Assembly: GCA_015680685.1 (NCBI GenBank)
Contig: MNCI01011158.1
Coordinates: forward strand, 569,288-597,366
DNA length: 28,079 bases
Source of the DNA: Gnetum montanum
Lineage: Eukaryota > Streptophyta > Gnetopsida > Gnetales > Gnetaceae
Reading direction: 5' to 3'
Below the pieces are notes generated by a model. The model was not told where the DNA came from, did not search any database, and saw only the letters and a program-made list of their open reading frames with translations. Below, one piece after another: positions 1 through 9,206 of this stretch. Position 1 is the first letter of the stretch; the number at the start of each line of letters is the position of its first letter. The position numbers and the translations under genes are program-made.

Positions 1-75
1 TGCAAAGTTCAACCGGATCACGTGTGCTACGCTCGTTTCGTATAGTTGAGTGTAGGGGTACCTCGCCACTCATCA
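1..75 (+). mobile_element. 3' end of an LTR (same family as 20675-21467), cut by the window edge
   Basis: The first 75 bases match the last part of the LTRs at 20675-21467 and 24460-25302, including the shared GTTGAGTGTAGGGGTACCT stretch and the terminal CACTCATCA. No primer-binding site follows, so this is the outer end of a 3' LTR or of a solo LTR. The CAACCGGATCA stretch matches the inverted LTR at 24460-25302 better than the LTR at 20675, which suggests subfamilies. Confidence 0.85.
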
Positions 76-784
76 ACTGGTGTAACTTTTAGCATTGGAA
101 TTTGTTGATGTTCTTAAGGGAAAATTGGAAGGGCTTCCACTAGTGAGATCCATTCAACATCAAATAGACTTCATATCGGGAGCTACAATTCCAAATGAAA
201 GAAACAGAGTGTGCAGGCTGTTGGTGTGTGGCTGCTGATGCTGGTGGGAGACCTTGACCTACCGGATGGTGATTTTTTTGCAAATTGGCACATGAACTCC
301 ACTTCTTGTGGTGTCAGGATTGACCTCATCGAGGAGGTGTTGCATGGTTCTTGGTGTGCAGGTTTGTAGGGAGGTTGTGTTGCCCATGGGTAGAGGCTTG
401 TAGGACACAAAGGCTTTCTTCCCTGGGCCTGTGTTGTAGATTGTGAGTGGCCAGGTGCCCAAGTTGACGTTATGTTAGTTTTGGTAGAACACTGTGGAGC
501 TGACTGAGTAGTTTTTTTGTGTAGTTGGGGAATGTGTGAAAGTTGCAGGGGGTGCACTACTCACTTATTCAATGTTTGTGTATGGGATGAACGGTCAACA
601 TCCCTAAGTTTTTTTTTTGGCATCCTTGCGGCATAGGAGGTGGGGGAGGCATTTTGGGCTCATACTTGCCTTGTGGTGGGTTGGTATGTTGGTGCTTGCC
701 TTGTAGGCGCCTATTAGGCATTGTAACTCGTTGTATGTTCGACGATGACGCATGGGAGAGGAACATGCTGATCATGATATTTAG
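76..784. other. Unassigned interval, probably retroelement debris
   Basis: No gene is recognised. A - strand frame of 124 codons (183-557) and an overlapping one (259-462) are open, but their composition resembles no family I know and they break quickly in the neighbouring frames. The interval may be the upstream part of the coiled-coil pseudogene that follows, or part of a transposon. Confidence 0.4.
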
Positions 785-1567
785 TTTTCAGCTTGGGCTA
801 CGTAGGAGCGGCGGTTGGTTGAGCCACTAGGGGAGGCTATTGGTCCTAAGCGAGCAACTTCATTTGGGGTCATGCAGGAGGTTGCATTGGGTGCAAGGTC
901 TAAGGATTTGCAAGAATAGGAAGCTCAGTAGCAGGTGATCTAGATTGCTATGGAGGGGGTTGTGCTTAGGGTGCATAGGGAGGAGCAGAAGATATACGAA
1001 GCTAAATGGCAGGCCAGGGAGGAGGCCTTCTAGAGGCAACTGCAGCAAATGGAATTTCGGCATCAGGAAATGGTAAAGGAGCTTAAGTCAGAACAAGAAA
1101 TGGTGGATGCAGTTGCTAGGGCCACCTTTGAGGAAGAACTCTGTAGTAAGCTCAGAGCCGAAATATAGTAGGAGGAGCTAGACAAATAGGCACAAGAGCA
1201 GGAAGATGAGCTGCAATAGGAGAACTAGCGCATAGAGAATGAACAGATGCAACAACAGCTTGACCATGTGCATGAACATAACGGCACCACTTGGCTGCAG
1301 GACGGGAAATGCCCCTATGTGAGGATGAATATAAATTGGCACTCCTCTTGGCAGGGGTTCAGGAGTTTCATTTAGTAGATGTTTGTGATGTTGCACCTTG
1401 ATGGGAAAGTGGATGCCGTGGCCAAGGCATGAAAGGTTGAGGCTTTCAAAAACTTTCAGCATGTCGTTGCTTTCATTAATATTGAGGAACATCGGGCAAT
1501 GCTTGACCATATTCACTCACAAGTTCGACTTGCATGCAAGTGTGCACTTTTACTGAGGCACATGTGA
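785..1567 (+). pseudogene. Coiled-coil protein pseudogene, + copy
   Basis: One reading frame (785 to the TGA at 1565-1567) stays in register without any indel and encodes a Q/E/K/R-rich coiled coil. Landmarks are EAKW near 1003, a block around QQLDHVHEHN at about 1255-1285, and a C-terminal NIEEHRAMLDHIH segment. The frame is interrupted by 12 TAG codons and one TGA (1430) and by no TAA. The copy on the opposite strand at 1843-2533 has the same landmarks in the same order (EAKW, QLDQAHEHN, DTEEHCNTLDLLH), so this is a real protein family and not chance low complexity. The family is not recognised. Retrotransposon accessory protein and captured host gene are both possible. The true N-terminus is not identifiable. 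Confidence 0.6.
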
Positions 1568-1576
1568 GGGGTGTGT

Positions 1577-1586
1577 TGTTGCTTCC
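1577..1586. repeat. Possible target-site duplication, left copy
   Basis: TGTTGCTTCC(T) lies next to the T-run that ends the - strand insertion and recurs at 2455-2465. It could be the target-site duplication of a 5'-truncated retroposed copy spanning 1587-2454. Against this, the coiled-coil frame seems to continue past 2465. Confidence 0.3.
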
Positions 1587-1680
1587 TTTTTTTTTGAGAG
1601 AATGTTTGGGATTGTATTACTGAAAAATTATAGTACAAGAGTATACAATTCGAGGGTCATCAGAAATGGCCCGTAGAGAA
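1587..1680 (-). mobile_element. Non-LTR-type 3' tail with A-run, - strand
   Basis: Read on the - strand, this segment holds CTCTTGTACTATAATTT, then CAGTAATACAATCCC, then nine As (T-run at 1587-1595). The SINE at 8079-8287 ends in nearly the same way: CTCTTGTACCATAATTT, CAGTAATATAATCCC, 12 As. A shared 3' tail of this kind is what a LINE and the SINEs it mobilises have in common. No reverse transcriptase is present here. Confidence 0.6.
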
Positions 1681-1842
1681 AAAAGGAGGGGGTGGAAAAC
1701 CCCATGCAAAACACCGGCACCCCAATCGACAAAACGTTCCCCCCGGGGGGGGGGGAGGTGCACCCCTACTAACAACAAGAAAGAGGGTGGGGGGGCGTAG
1801 AAGAAGCAAAAAGAACCCGTGTCGCCGGTGGGGGAGGGGCCC

Positions 1843-2533
1843 TTAGGGGCGAGTAGGCAAATGATGGCAGGCGCAGTGCGGACGTTCAAGCTCATGGAGC
1901 AGGTCCAAAGTGTTGCAATGCTCCTCGGTGTCCATGAAGTTTGCCGCCTATTGGATGCCCTGCATAGCGGACTCCTGCCTGCTCCGATCCGTCGGTGAAT
2001 CCCCCATGTCCGGATGAAAACGCGCTGAGGTTCGTCGGATATGTCTTCGGAGCTCCCCCTAGGAGCTCTCACAGCTGATGCCCAAGATGAGGTACAGGCA
2101 TCTCTCCCCCTAAGCCACTGTCGGGCATTGTGCTCGTGTGCCTGGTCAAGCTGTCTTTGTCTATGCTCCTCCTCCTCCTGTAAGCGTTCCTGCTCCGCCC
2201 TTTCCGCCTCCTCTTGAGCTCTATGGGCTGCGTCCTCCTGTCTCAACTCCTCCCGCACCTAGGCCCGGATCTCATCAATGAGCTGGGCCCGAGCAGCCTC
2301 CGCCATTAGCTCATGTTGTTGCATCTGTTCCTGTTCCAGCTCGTGGACCTGGGCTTCCAGGTCAGCCCGAGACTGGGCAAGGGCCTCATTCCACTTGGCC
2401 TCCCACTCCCGCCGCTCCGCCTCCCGTGCAGCAGTTGCGGCTCGTTGTTCGGCCTGTTGCTTCCTATTTGGTTGGCTGTTCTGTTTTGGTTTCAGCCTTG
2501 CTTTGCTAGCTGGGCGCGTTGTGTTGGTTTTCT
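1843..2533 (-). pseudogene. Coiled-coil protein pseudogene, - copy
   Basis: On the - strand, 2533 down to about 2050 encodes a strongly charged coiled coil rich in Q, E, R and A (segments such as EEEEHRQRQLDQAHEHN), interrupted by one TAG at about 2261. A shift of frame then leads to a C-terminal segment with DTEEHCNTLDLLHELE that ends at TAA 1845-1843. The longest uninterrupted piece starts at 2258. It is homologous to the + copy at 785-1567 but far less decayed and clearly GC-richer. It runs downstream into an apparent 3' UTR, then the tail and A-run at 1587-1680, as a retroposed transcript would. A G-run of 11 lies at 1745-1755. The protein family is unrecognised. Confidence 0.6.
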
Positions 2534-2624
2534 ATCATTTTGGGCTGGGGGTCATGGGCTCCATTGCTGTTTTTTTCCTTTGTTGGCAGTGAGTCAAGTC
2601 CCTTGGCTTTGTGTTTGACTTACA

Positions 2625-2806
2625 GGGTAGGGGTTCCTTACCCTAATTTTTGGGCTTAGGTAGCTTTGATGTGTGTGTGTGTCGTCGAGTGGTAGCTCCC
2701 CTATGTTTGTTGGGCGTAGTGAGGTTAGGGGTTCCTTACCCTAATTTTTGGGCTTAGGTAGCTTTGAGGAGTGTGTGTGTGTGTCGTCAAGTGGTAGCTC
2801 CCCTCT
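2625..2806. repeat. Two-unit tandem repeat, about 98-bp period
   Basis: The two units (about 2625-2703 and 2723-2806) share GGGGTTCCTTACCCTAATTT, GGGCTTAGGTAGCTTTGA, a short (GT)n, and GTGGTAGCTCCCCT. They sit just upstream of the - strand coiled-coil copy, where they could be promoter-like 5' subrepeats of the retroposed unit; that role is a guess. Confidence 0.85.
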
Positions 2807-3782
2807 TACATTTTACATTTTACAGCAGATTATAAGACATTACTCAAAATTTTCTGAAATTTTTTTTTCTTGGTATTATTTTGAAATAATGGTAGACTTT
2901 GCTATGTTCATTCGTCAATAAAGTATATATATTTTTAACTTAAAATAATAAATCATTAGAAATAAATAGTAATCTTGTTTATGTCACCAAATCAAAAGTC
3001 TTCATATTAATCAACAGCATCAGGTGTGTGTGCGCACACACACATATGGATATAAAAATTTTAAAACAAATCTAAGTATTTAATAGAGTACTAAGGTCAT
3101 ATGTACAAATGTGAGGCATTACATGCCTTAGTGGCATATCTCACCATGACCCCTTGGGATGGAACCTGTGACATTTTGATGTTTCCTGTTTTTAATTTTG
3201 AATATGACTTTGATGCTTAAACATACTTTTATAGATCCAGTACTAATTTCTTACCACAAATAAAACAATAGTTTTTCTGACAAGTACAAGTAATTTCCTG
3301 TTTGTCACAAGGTTAAAGTGATGGGACTTCATATGTTGACCCATATAGAAATCTTAAATCCATTTTTACTTACCTAAAATTTGTATCCCTTAGTAAAAGT
3401 TCATTGAGATTCATTGAAAGTGAAAGCTAAACGAACGTCACCTAAACAGTTGGTGACAACTCAAAGTTGAAATAAATTCTGATAGCCAATGAACTGTAAG
3501 CTAAGGGCTGTTATATTATGTACAAAATAGTTAAATTCTTAAGAAAATAAAACAAATATTTCATAAATCAATTGACATGGTTTAGCTGATTGCTTTTTCT
3601 TCAGGGAGTTATTTATTTCAGCTAACTTATTTCTTTTACCTTTGTGCTGTGCTATTTTGAGATCATTTCCTCATCTATATCTCTTTTTTATTGCAGATAT
3701 TGGGAAGATTAAAATTTTATTTTTTATTTTTTCAACTAGTTGATGATGAAATCGTGCTCAGCTAAAACTTTATTTTTTTCAG
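2807..3782 (+). other. Intron sequence upstream of the first visible CGL160-like exon
   Basis: The interval is AT-rich and has no supportable reading frame. Because 3783 is a splice acceptor, this stretch, and possibly everything to its left, is intron of the CGL160-like gene. I searched it for the preceding exon and found none I could defend. A T-rich tract and AG precede 3783. Confidence 0.5.
3024..3043. repeat. Perfect 20-bp alternating palindrome
   Basis: GTGTGTGTGC is followed by its exact reverse complement, and strict purine/pyrimidine alternation runs on to 3048. Such sequence can form a cruciform or Z-DNA. It is probably a microsatellite by-product. Confidence 0.9.
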
Positions 3783-3851
3783 ACGTGCAACTGTTCAGCC
3801 ACGTTTACTTGTCCCAGTGATTTTGGGAATGGTTTATAATCGTTGGAATGA
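3783..3851 (+). CDS. CGL160: CGL160/AtpI-like chloroplast ATP synthase assembly factor, penultimate exon (partial gene)
   Basis: A pyrimidine-rich tract ending in TTTTTTTCAG precedes 69 bp encoding QPRLLVPVILGMVYNRWN, closed by a GA|GTAAGT donor. The split GA codon is completed by the first A of the next exon, so the frame runs on without a break. From memory of the families, the basic-QPRLLVPV start, the NRWN motif and the downstream LGFLTYKIA motif fit the C-terminal membrane domain of plant CGL160, which is related to bacterial and cyanobacterial AtpI/Atp1. CGL160 sits in the thylakoid membrane and helps assemble the c-ring and couple CF1 to CFo. Earlier exons (transit peptide, soluble N-terminal region, first membrane helices) lie outside the window or across a very long intron. 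No premature stop is present. The family assignment is by recall only. Confidence 0.65.
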
Positions 3852-4392
3852 GTAAGTATCAATTCCACATTTTTTCCTTTTCAATTTCTGTGGTTTCAAG
3901 TTTTTATTATTATCAGAATGGTCTTGAACATTGATGTTTATTAGAAGTGCGTGCATATAATAGACATAAGCACTATTTAAACTATTTGAATCTAACGAGG
4001 GAAAGATTTGTTGGAATGGAAAAGTGAATAGTATTATCCCTACAGTTGTGTGCTTTATTATCTCTTTGGTAGTTCTATTGTTTGTGAATTTCAGAGGATA
4101 CAGTTCCAGAATTTGAAGATAAAAAAAGCAAGATAAATATCAAACTTAGTAAAAAAATAACTGTATAACAGGCCAAAAGGAAGTGCTTAAGTGGTGGTTC
4201 TTGGATAAGAATTGTTGGAGGATGCTGATTGTTGGGATGACTGTTGAGTAATCCCTCCTTGGTCAAGTGACGGTGATCCTCTGTTGAAGAATCCTCCCAA
4301 TCACCTGTTTGTAGAAAAGGTGAATCAAGGTGATATTAAAGGTAGCTTTGCAATGGCACATGATGTTTCTAAATGCCAAGGATCTGGGTGTT

Positions 4393-4612
4393 GATTTGGT
4401 GTTGATTTAGTGATTTATCTATGATCTGGTGATGGTGATGGATTTGAGTATTGTTGATGTGTTTGTGTTCATGATTTGTAGGATTTGATGTTGATCCAGT
4501 GATTTATTTATGATTTGATGATGGTGGTGAATTTAAGTATTATTGATATGCTTGTGTTGATGGGTTTAAGTGGTGTTGATGAGCTTGATGATTTATATGA
4601 TTTGATGTTAAC
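4393..4612. repeat. About 2.5 copies of a degenerate 89-bp tandem repeat
   Basis: Unit 1 starts at 4393 (GATTTGGTGTTGATTTAGTG), unit 2 at 4482 (GATTTGATGTTGATCCAGTG), and a partial third near 4570. All are rich in GATTTGATG-type words. This is an intronic minisatellite of no evident function. Confidence 0.7.
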
Positions 4613-4748
4613 TTGTTGATCTAGTTATGATTGTTGGAGATAGTGTGAGATGTGTCCTCTGGCACCATAGAACCATAGCCCCCCTTGGAGGACCATGTCA
4701 GTCTTCCACTGTCTGAAAAATAAATAGGAGCAATTCTTCAGATAGGCT

Positions 4749-5114
4749 CTACACGTCCATTGCTCCTACTCCCCACACTTCCTTTGTCCACTGTCGGATA
4801 AGGTCCATCTGGGGGTTGGTGCCAGAGGAGACGAAATGTCTAATTAGACTATGCTCCATCATCCTCACCCCTTCCACTAGTGGCCCACTAACCCGGAGGT
4901 GCATGGCGCCATCCAAACGGGAACATTCCTCAATGTCCTTGTTCCTTGTTTCAGAGTGCCCCCTGGCACATCCCTCTACATCGGTCCCCGTGGGGTCGGC
5001 CACTTGTGGGTCGGGCTGTGTGCCATTGGCATGCGTACAGTGCCCGTTCCTGTCACTTGCACTGTACCCCTTTCCATCGCTCGCACCCACACCGCTCACA
5101 TCACTTGCACCCAT
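4749..5114 (-). pseudogene. Possible LINE ORF1 (DUF4283-like) fragment inside the intron
   Basis: A 121-codon - strand frame lies in a stretch clearly GC-richer than the surrounding intron. Its C-terminal part (about residues 85-121) contains SLIRHFVSSG, then an aliphatic-aromatic IRQWTKEVWG pattern and GAMDV, which loosely resembles the start of the DUF4283 domain found in plant LINE ORF1 proteins. The N-terminal half is a low-complexity G/S/D-rich tract. The frame stops at 4749, and related sequence may go on in another frame to about 4650. Assignment is weak. It is probably transposon debris and not an exon, since it runs against the host gene and lies within its intron. Confidence 0.35.
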
Positions 5115-6911
5115 TGTTATTGGTGTTTCTAAATCGTTATAGAAACAAATCTCATCTAAGTCATTTAGGTGTGAGAGTGCATAGAATAGGTAGAGAGATC
5201 TAGAAAAAGAAATAAAGGATTCAACAATATAAGTTTACAACAACAATCTTGATAATTTCATATAAGCATGGTGAAGGTGATTAGGCAAGCAAGAAGAGAA
5301 GTTGAGAAAATCAGCCCTTGCTGGCCATCATCAAACGTAACAAAGATGGATCATTTTACCTCCTTGCTTAGATCTCTTGCTTACTAAGAGGAATTATCAA
5401 AATATTCGATTGCTATGCAGCACTAGTTTTCTTTCTTTCTACTATCTCCTATAACAACCATAGTCTTCTCTTCATTCCCAACCACACTCTCTACTGATGT
5501 ATCCCTTTTTCTTTTTCCTTGTGTATTTTTTTCCTCCTTCCCTCCTCATCAGTTGGTGGAATAAAAGACCATGGGTTGTTTCTTGTAACTGACTCTTTTT
5601 TTTTTCTTTTCTTTTTAAAGTTTCTTTTTTTTCCCTCACAGCAATGAGTCATGAGATCAGTTTTTCCCATGGTCACTATCAAAAATCAATAAAATATGTA
5701 TATTCACAAGTTGCAGGTTTAATTTCTAAATTAACAATTTTTAATATTTCAAAATTCAGATTTTGCTAGATCTCAAGTTCAATTTCTCTTGATAATTACA
5801 AAACATTCAAGCATAATATCCATCTTTGTAACATTTAAGATTTTCATAAGATACAAGGAAAGAGTTTTCAAAATAGACTTATGATTAGGGCAAGTTTAGG
5901 ATACATAATCAAATAAGACACCTTCTTTTTCAGGTCATTAGTGATGTGAATTTTTCCATTGTCTTATAAGCGTTGAAAGGTCATTATGTGACCTTTCTAC
6001 AGACATGGAGGGGGTACTTATGCTCTACTATTTTAAACTAAAAAGAACAATGTATCACATTTAGATGAAATATTTCATATACTTACAAAAATAAAATATA
6101 AAGCTATGGTATTTGCACACAATATCCTTGATTCATGTGTCAGGTTTCTCCAACTTGATTCATAGGTCAAGTTCCTCAGGAATGAACATTCTTTTGCATT
6201 TCCTTCTTTAATTATTTGTATCTTAACATACCTGTTTTAGCTCTTGAGCCCGAGTATTGTCCTCTGTTTTTCTTTTGTTTCTCAGCTTCTCTATTGAAAT
6301 AGAACAGAAAATAGTGTTTTTCCATATATTTATTATTTTTTAAAAAATATTTCTAGCATGTATTTTAAAGCATATTTCTTATGCATAAAAGTATGTAAAC
6401 ATTTAATCATAATACATAAAATCAGGTCAACAAATTTATTACTATTCCAATCATTCACTTCCACCACAGTCCAAACAAAGCATACACACAACCTCACAAC
6501 AAAACATGCACACAAACACACAGAAAGACTATACAATCATTAATGCAAAAACTCAAGAAGAAGTGGTTCGTTGCAATACCAATAACATTAATTTATGAAA
6601 TTTTCATGTTAAGATTTTGTGGGTCATATGTTTGTGGGTTTGAAAGGGATATTGGTAACGAGGTAATAAAACAATGTCAGTTAGTGCAGTTTGATCCAGT
6701 TTTTATATGTGTAGCTTAATATGAACAGAAACGATGGTGCTTTCAGTATCAGTCGTTAACATTGACATTTTTAGACATGCATCCGTTTAGGAAGACAAAC
6801 TTTATAGGTTGGCAGTTATTTCCTTAGTTATTACAAACATCTTGCAAAGAAAATGCACATATTTTTCGTTTGCAAAACAATAAAAATGTCATTTCTTTTC
6901 TGATTGTGCAG

Positions 6912-7050
6912 AATCCTGGTACCAGAATACGGCTTTATTCATTTGGAATTGATACCAGTTCTCTTGGGTTTTTTGACATATAAAATAGCAACATTAATAC
7001 AAACAATTGAATATCTTCTACCGACATTGAATACTAAGGTCAGACCATGA
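6912..7050 (+). CDS. CGL160: CGL160/AtpI-like chloroplast ATP synthase assembly factor, last exon
   Basis: After the acceptor TGATTGTGCAG the exon completes the split Glu codon and reads ILVPEYGFIHLELIPVLLGF, then LTYKIATLIQTIEYLLP, closing with a short tail and TGA at 7048-7050. The hydrophobic ELIPVLLGFLTYKIATLI stretch is a probable transmembrane helix, and LGF(L/F)TYK is the best family signature, shared as I recall with cyanobacterial Atp1. Together with the exon at 3783-3851 this gives 68 intact codons. An alternative is that AAG|GTCAGA at 7038/7039 is a donor joining 7650-7704, which is open in phase. The in-frame stop four codons later is the simpler model. No clear AATAAA lies just downstream. 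Confidence 0.65.
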
Positions 7051-8078
7051 AGCTCAATGGATAATTATCTGTTTTACCCTACCTAAGACAAAGACACAGC
7101 AGTGGAAAAGTTAATACAAGTTGCTAAGTAGGTCCTCGATTGTATGGTAATTTTTCTTTACCTGATGACGAGTCTCAAAATTCAAAGTATTTGAAATATT
7201 AAAGTCTTCCAATTGTCATTCTTGATGATAAATCCCGTTGCTGAAAAGAATAATTATTATATAATTTGTAAGCAGGTCGGTCTATGTTCATCACCGTGTA
7301 TCCAGTTTATATTTGATAGATTTGTTTGATTTGTATTGCTTATTTTGTACACTGAGCATGAAAATGGCAGCTTTAGTTATCAGAACAACGCATCTTTTGT
7401 ATGTTCTTCAGACATTTTGAATGTCACAAGCCTGTTGGAATTGCTCCAGGCTGACGCGCCCAACAGAGTCCTTGTGTTTGGTATATTATCCAAAATTAAT
7501 TATTTTTAATGAGAGGACATGGGAACTTTCAAGATTACATTCACATGCTTATTGTCCATCCTGACATTGAGCATTACTTTAATATGTTAATATTGAATGC
7601 AATATTTTTTTGGGTAATCTCTTTGCACGATTTTGCACTTGCATGTTAGGGCAGCTTTAATTGTAACCCTCCAGCTACACTAGCAGCAGCAATGCCTGTA
7701 GCAGGTAACACTTAGCTCTGAACATCATACTCAAATCTTCATTATTCACTAAAGATTGCTTCACACTATGCACATGCAAACGTTATTATTATAATGGGTA
7801 AAATATTTATTTATTATTTAATATGTCAAATATCATCTGTTAGGTAACTCAAAATTGAACCATTTTTTTGGTTCATGAACAATGACATTTAAAAATCTTG
7901 TCTTTTGTGTTTGAGTAGAGACATTCTGAAACTAGAAAAAATGAGTGATGTAGTTGTTTTGTTTTTACGCAAAGTTGTAAAGTGTAAATCCAAATTATGT
8001 ACAATTCATTTTTATTGATTTTTCTGAGGAAGGTTTGGGAGTGCTAAAATTAAATGATTTTAATAGATGTAAAGGGCA
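7051..8078. other. 3' flank of the CGL160-like gene
   Basis: The interval is AT-rich and contains the 3' UTR of the preceding gene, whose end I could not place. A candidate small exon at 7650-7704 (acceptor TTAG, donor GCAG|GTAACA) is in phase but is not needed. Nothing else is recognisable. Confidence 0.4.
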
Positions 8079-8287
8079 CGAGCATCAGCTGTAGCTGTAG
8101 CTCAGTTTGTTGGCTCACAAGATTGGCATCCCTTGGTCCTGGGTTCAAAGCCCAATACCAGGGTCAGTGTTTGATTTTTGGTTTTGGGAGCTGTTTTGTC
8201 AAATTATGGCCCACCATTTGTAATCTCTTGTACCATAATTTGCGTTTCTCAGTAATATAATCCCGACTACTTTCTAAAAAAAAAAAA
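8079..8287 (+). mobile_element. tRNA-derived SINE with poly(A) tail
   Basis: An RNA polymerase III A-box-like TAGCTCAGTTTGTTGGC at 8098-8114 and a B-box-like GGTTCAAAGCC at 8142-8152 are spaced as in tRNA genes. They are followed by about 120 bp of unrelated body and a run of 12 As (8276-8287). No tRNA cloverleaf or CCA-type 3' end can be formed, so it is not a functional tRNA gene. The 3' part matches the tail of the - strand unit at 1587-1680. No target-site duplication was visible, so the 5' boundary is approximate. Confidence 0.8.
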
Positions 8288-8817
8288 CTAGTATTCATTT
8301 ATTTTTCAACGGGAATACAATTCTGGAATTTCATCAATTAAAAATTTTAAAAAATTTCTTAACTTATAATCCATATATATCATAAATATATAGCTAAACT
8401 AACAGTAGGTTTTCTTCTTATGTTTACCTGTCCATTATCATGGAAAACATTGTGGTATATGTATATGATTAACAACGCATCTAAATTTTTCCTGCTTAAT
8501 ATCAACGTTTGCATCTGAATCAAATAACTTATTGTTTGCCATGTCTATTTCACCGGTCTTCACAGGTCCATTGCTTTGCATTTCTTGCATTGATGTGCTT
8601 ATGGAGCGTAGCATGTCATTTTTACCCAATCCGTTCACATAAAATTTCAGTCCATTTACCTAAAATTTCATACAAAGCGATCAACTTGCATCGTCTGAAA
8701 AATGCCATAGTGAAGCTTATAAACATGGTATGACGCTGAATTCAACTCTCCCTCTTCTTGAGAACACAAGGATAGAAATTCTAATAGCTGAATGGTTATT
8801 CCTTGCACACGATATTG
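8288..8817. other. Unassigned AT-rich interval
   Basis: A 66-codon - strand frame (8438-8638) has varied composition and could be an exon remnant, but it lacks usable splice signals and resembles no family I recognise. The rest shows nothing. Confidence 0.35.
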
Positions 8818-8861
8818 TATTCACTGACACATACAGTTATATTCACTGACACATACAGTTA
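8818..8861. repeat. Exact 22-bp tandem duplication
   Basis: TATTCACTGACACATACAGT plus TA occurs twice head to tail with no mismatch, so the duplication is recent. It lies downstream of the 3' end of the SAUR gene. Confidence 0.95.
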
Positions 8862-9206
8862 CGGCTGCTCTTGCATAGTCACACTGCTGATGCTCCGTGA
8901 CGGATGATATTGGGAGTTAAAAAACAGAGATAGAGAGAATGAAAAACCGAAAAGCGAAAATAAGAACAAACACGAAAGAAAGCTCCACATGACTCTTAAT
9001 ATGCCCTCACACTCGGATGAATCCTGGTTCAGAAAGCATAATTGTTTTCCCCCAACGGAAGCCCATTTACAATTTTACAAACGGCATCTCTCCAACGTTG
9101 CAAAGAAAAAACCAGAAAAGGAGAACAAAAGTCGAAAAAGCCCATGAATCATTCAGTCAAAATATATGATACAGACAGACAGGTAGATCATGAATGCACA
9201 GATGCA

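Larger units (their letters stand above)
3852..6911 (+). other. 3060-bp intron of the CGL160-like gene
   Basis: The intron begins GTAAGT and ends TGTGCAG, and joining its flanks keeps the reading frame. It is AT-rich and holds a degenerate 89-bp tandem repeat (4393-4612), a GC-richer possible LINE scrap (4749-5114), a T-rich tract near 5590-5635 and otherwise nothing recognisable. The short frames at 5491-5682 and 6333-6543 look like chance. Confidence 0.65.

Noticed and set aside
183-557. 124-codon - strand open frame
   Set aside because: Composition and lack of any family resemblance suggest a chance frame in decayed sequence; overlapping frames on the same strand are equally plausible.
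1178-1516. 112-codon - strand open frame
   Set aside because: It is the antisense of the + coiled-coil frame, whose homology to the copy at 1843-2533 shows which strand codes.
2278-2618. Two + strand frames of about 100 codons
   Set aside because: Both are antisense shadows of the - strand coiled-coil copy.
2725-2750. Telomere-like TTAGGG/CCCTAA
   Set aside because: Single copies within a tandem repeat unit, and the usual plant telomere repeat is TTTAGGG.
4816-5203. Three + strand frames
   Set aside because: Shadows of the - strand LINE-like frame; Ser/Pro/His-rich and lying inside a host intron.
7650-7704. Possible extra exon of the CGL160-like gene
   Set aside because: It is in phase with good splice sites, but the in-frame TGA at 7048-7050 gives a simpler gene end and the peptide resembles nothing in the family.
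8097-8160. tRNA gene
   Set aside because: A and B boxes are present but no cloverleaf can be formed and the sequence continues into a body with a poly(A) tail, so it is a SINE.
8438-8638. 66-codon - strand frame
   Set aside because: Looks somewhat protein-like but lacks splice sites, a start context and any recognisable family.
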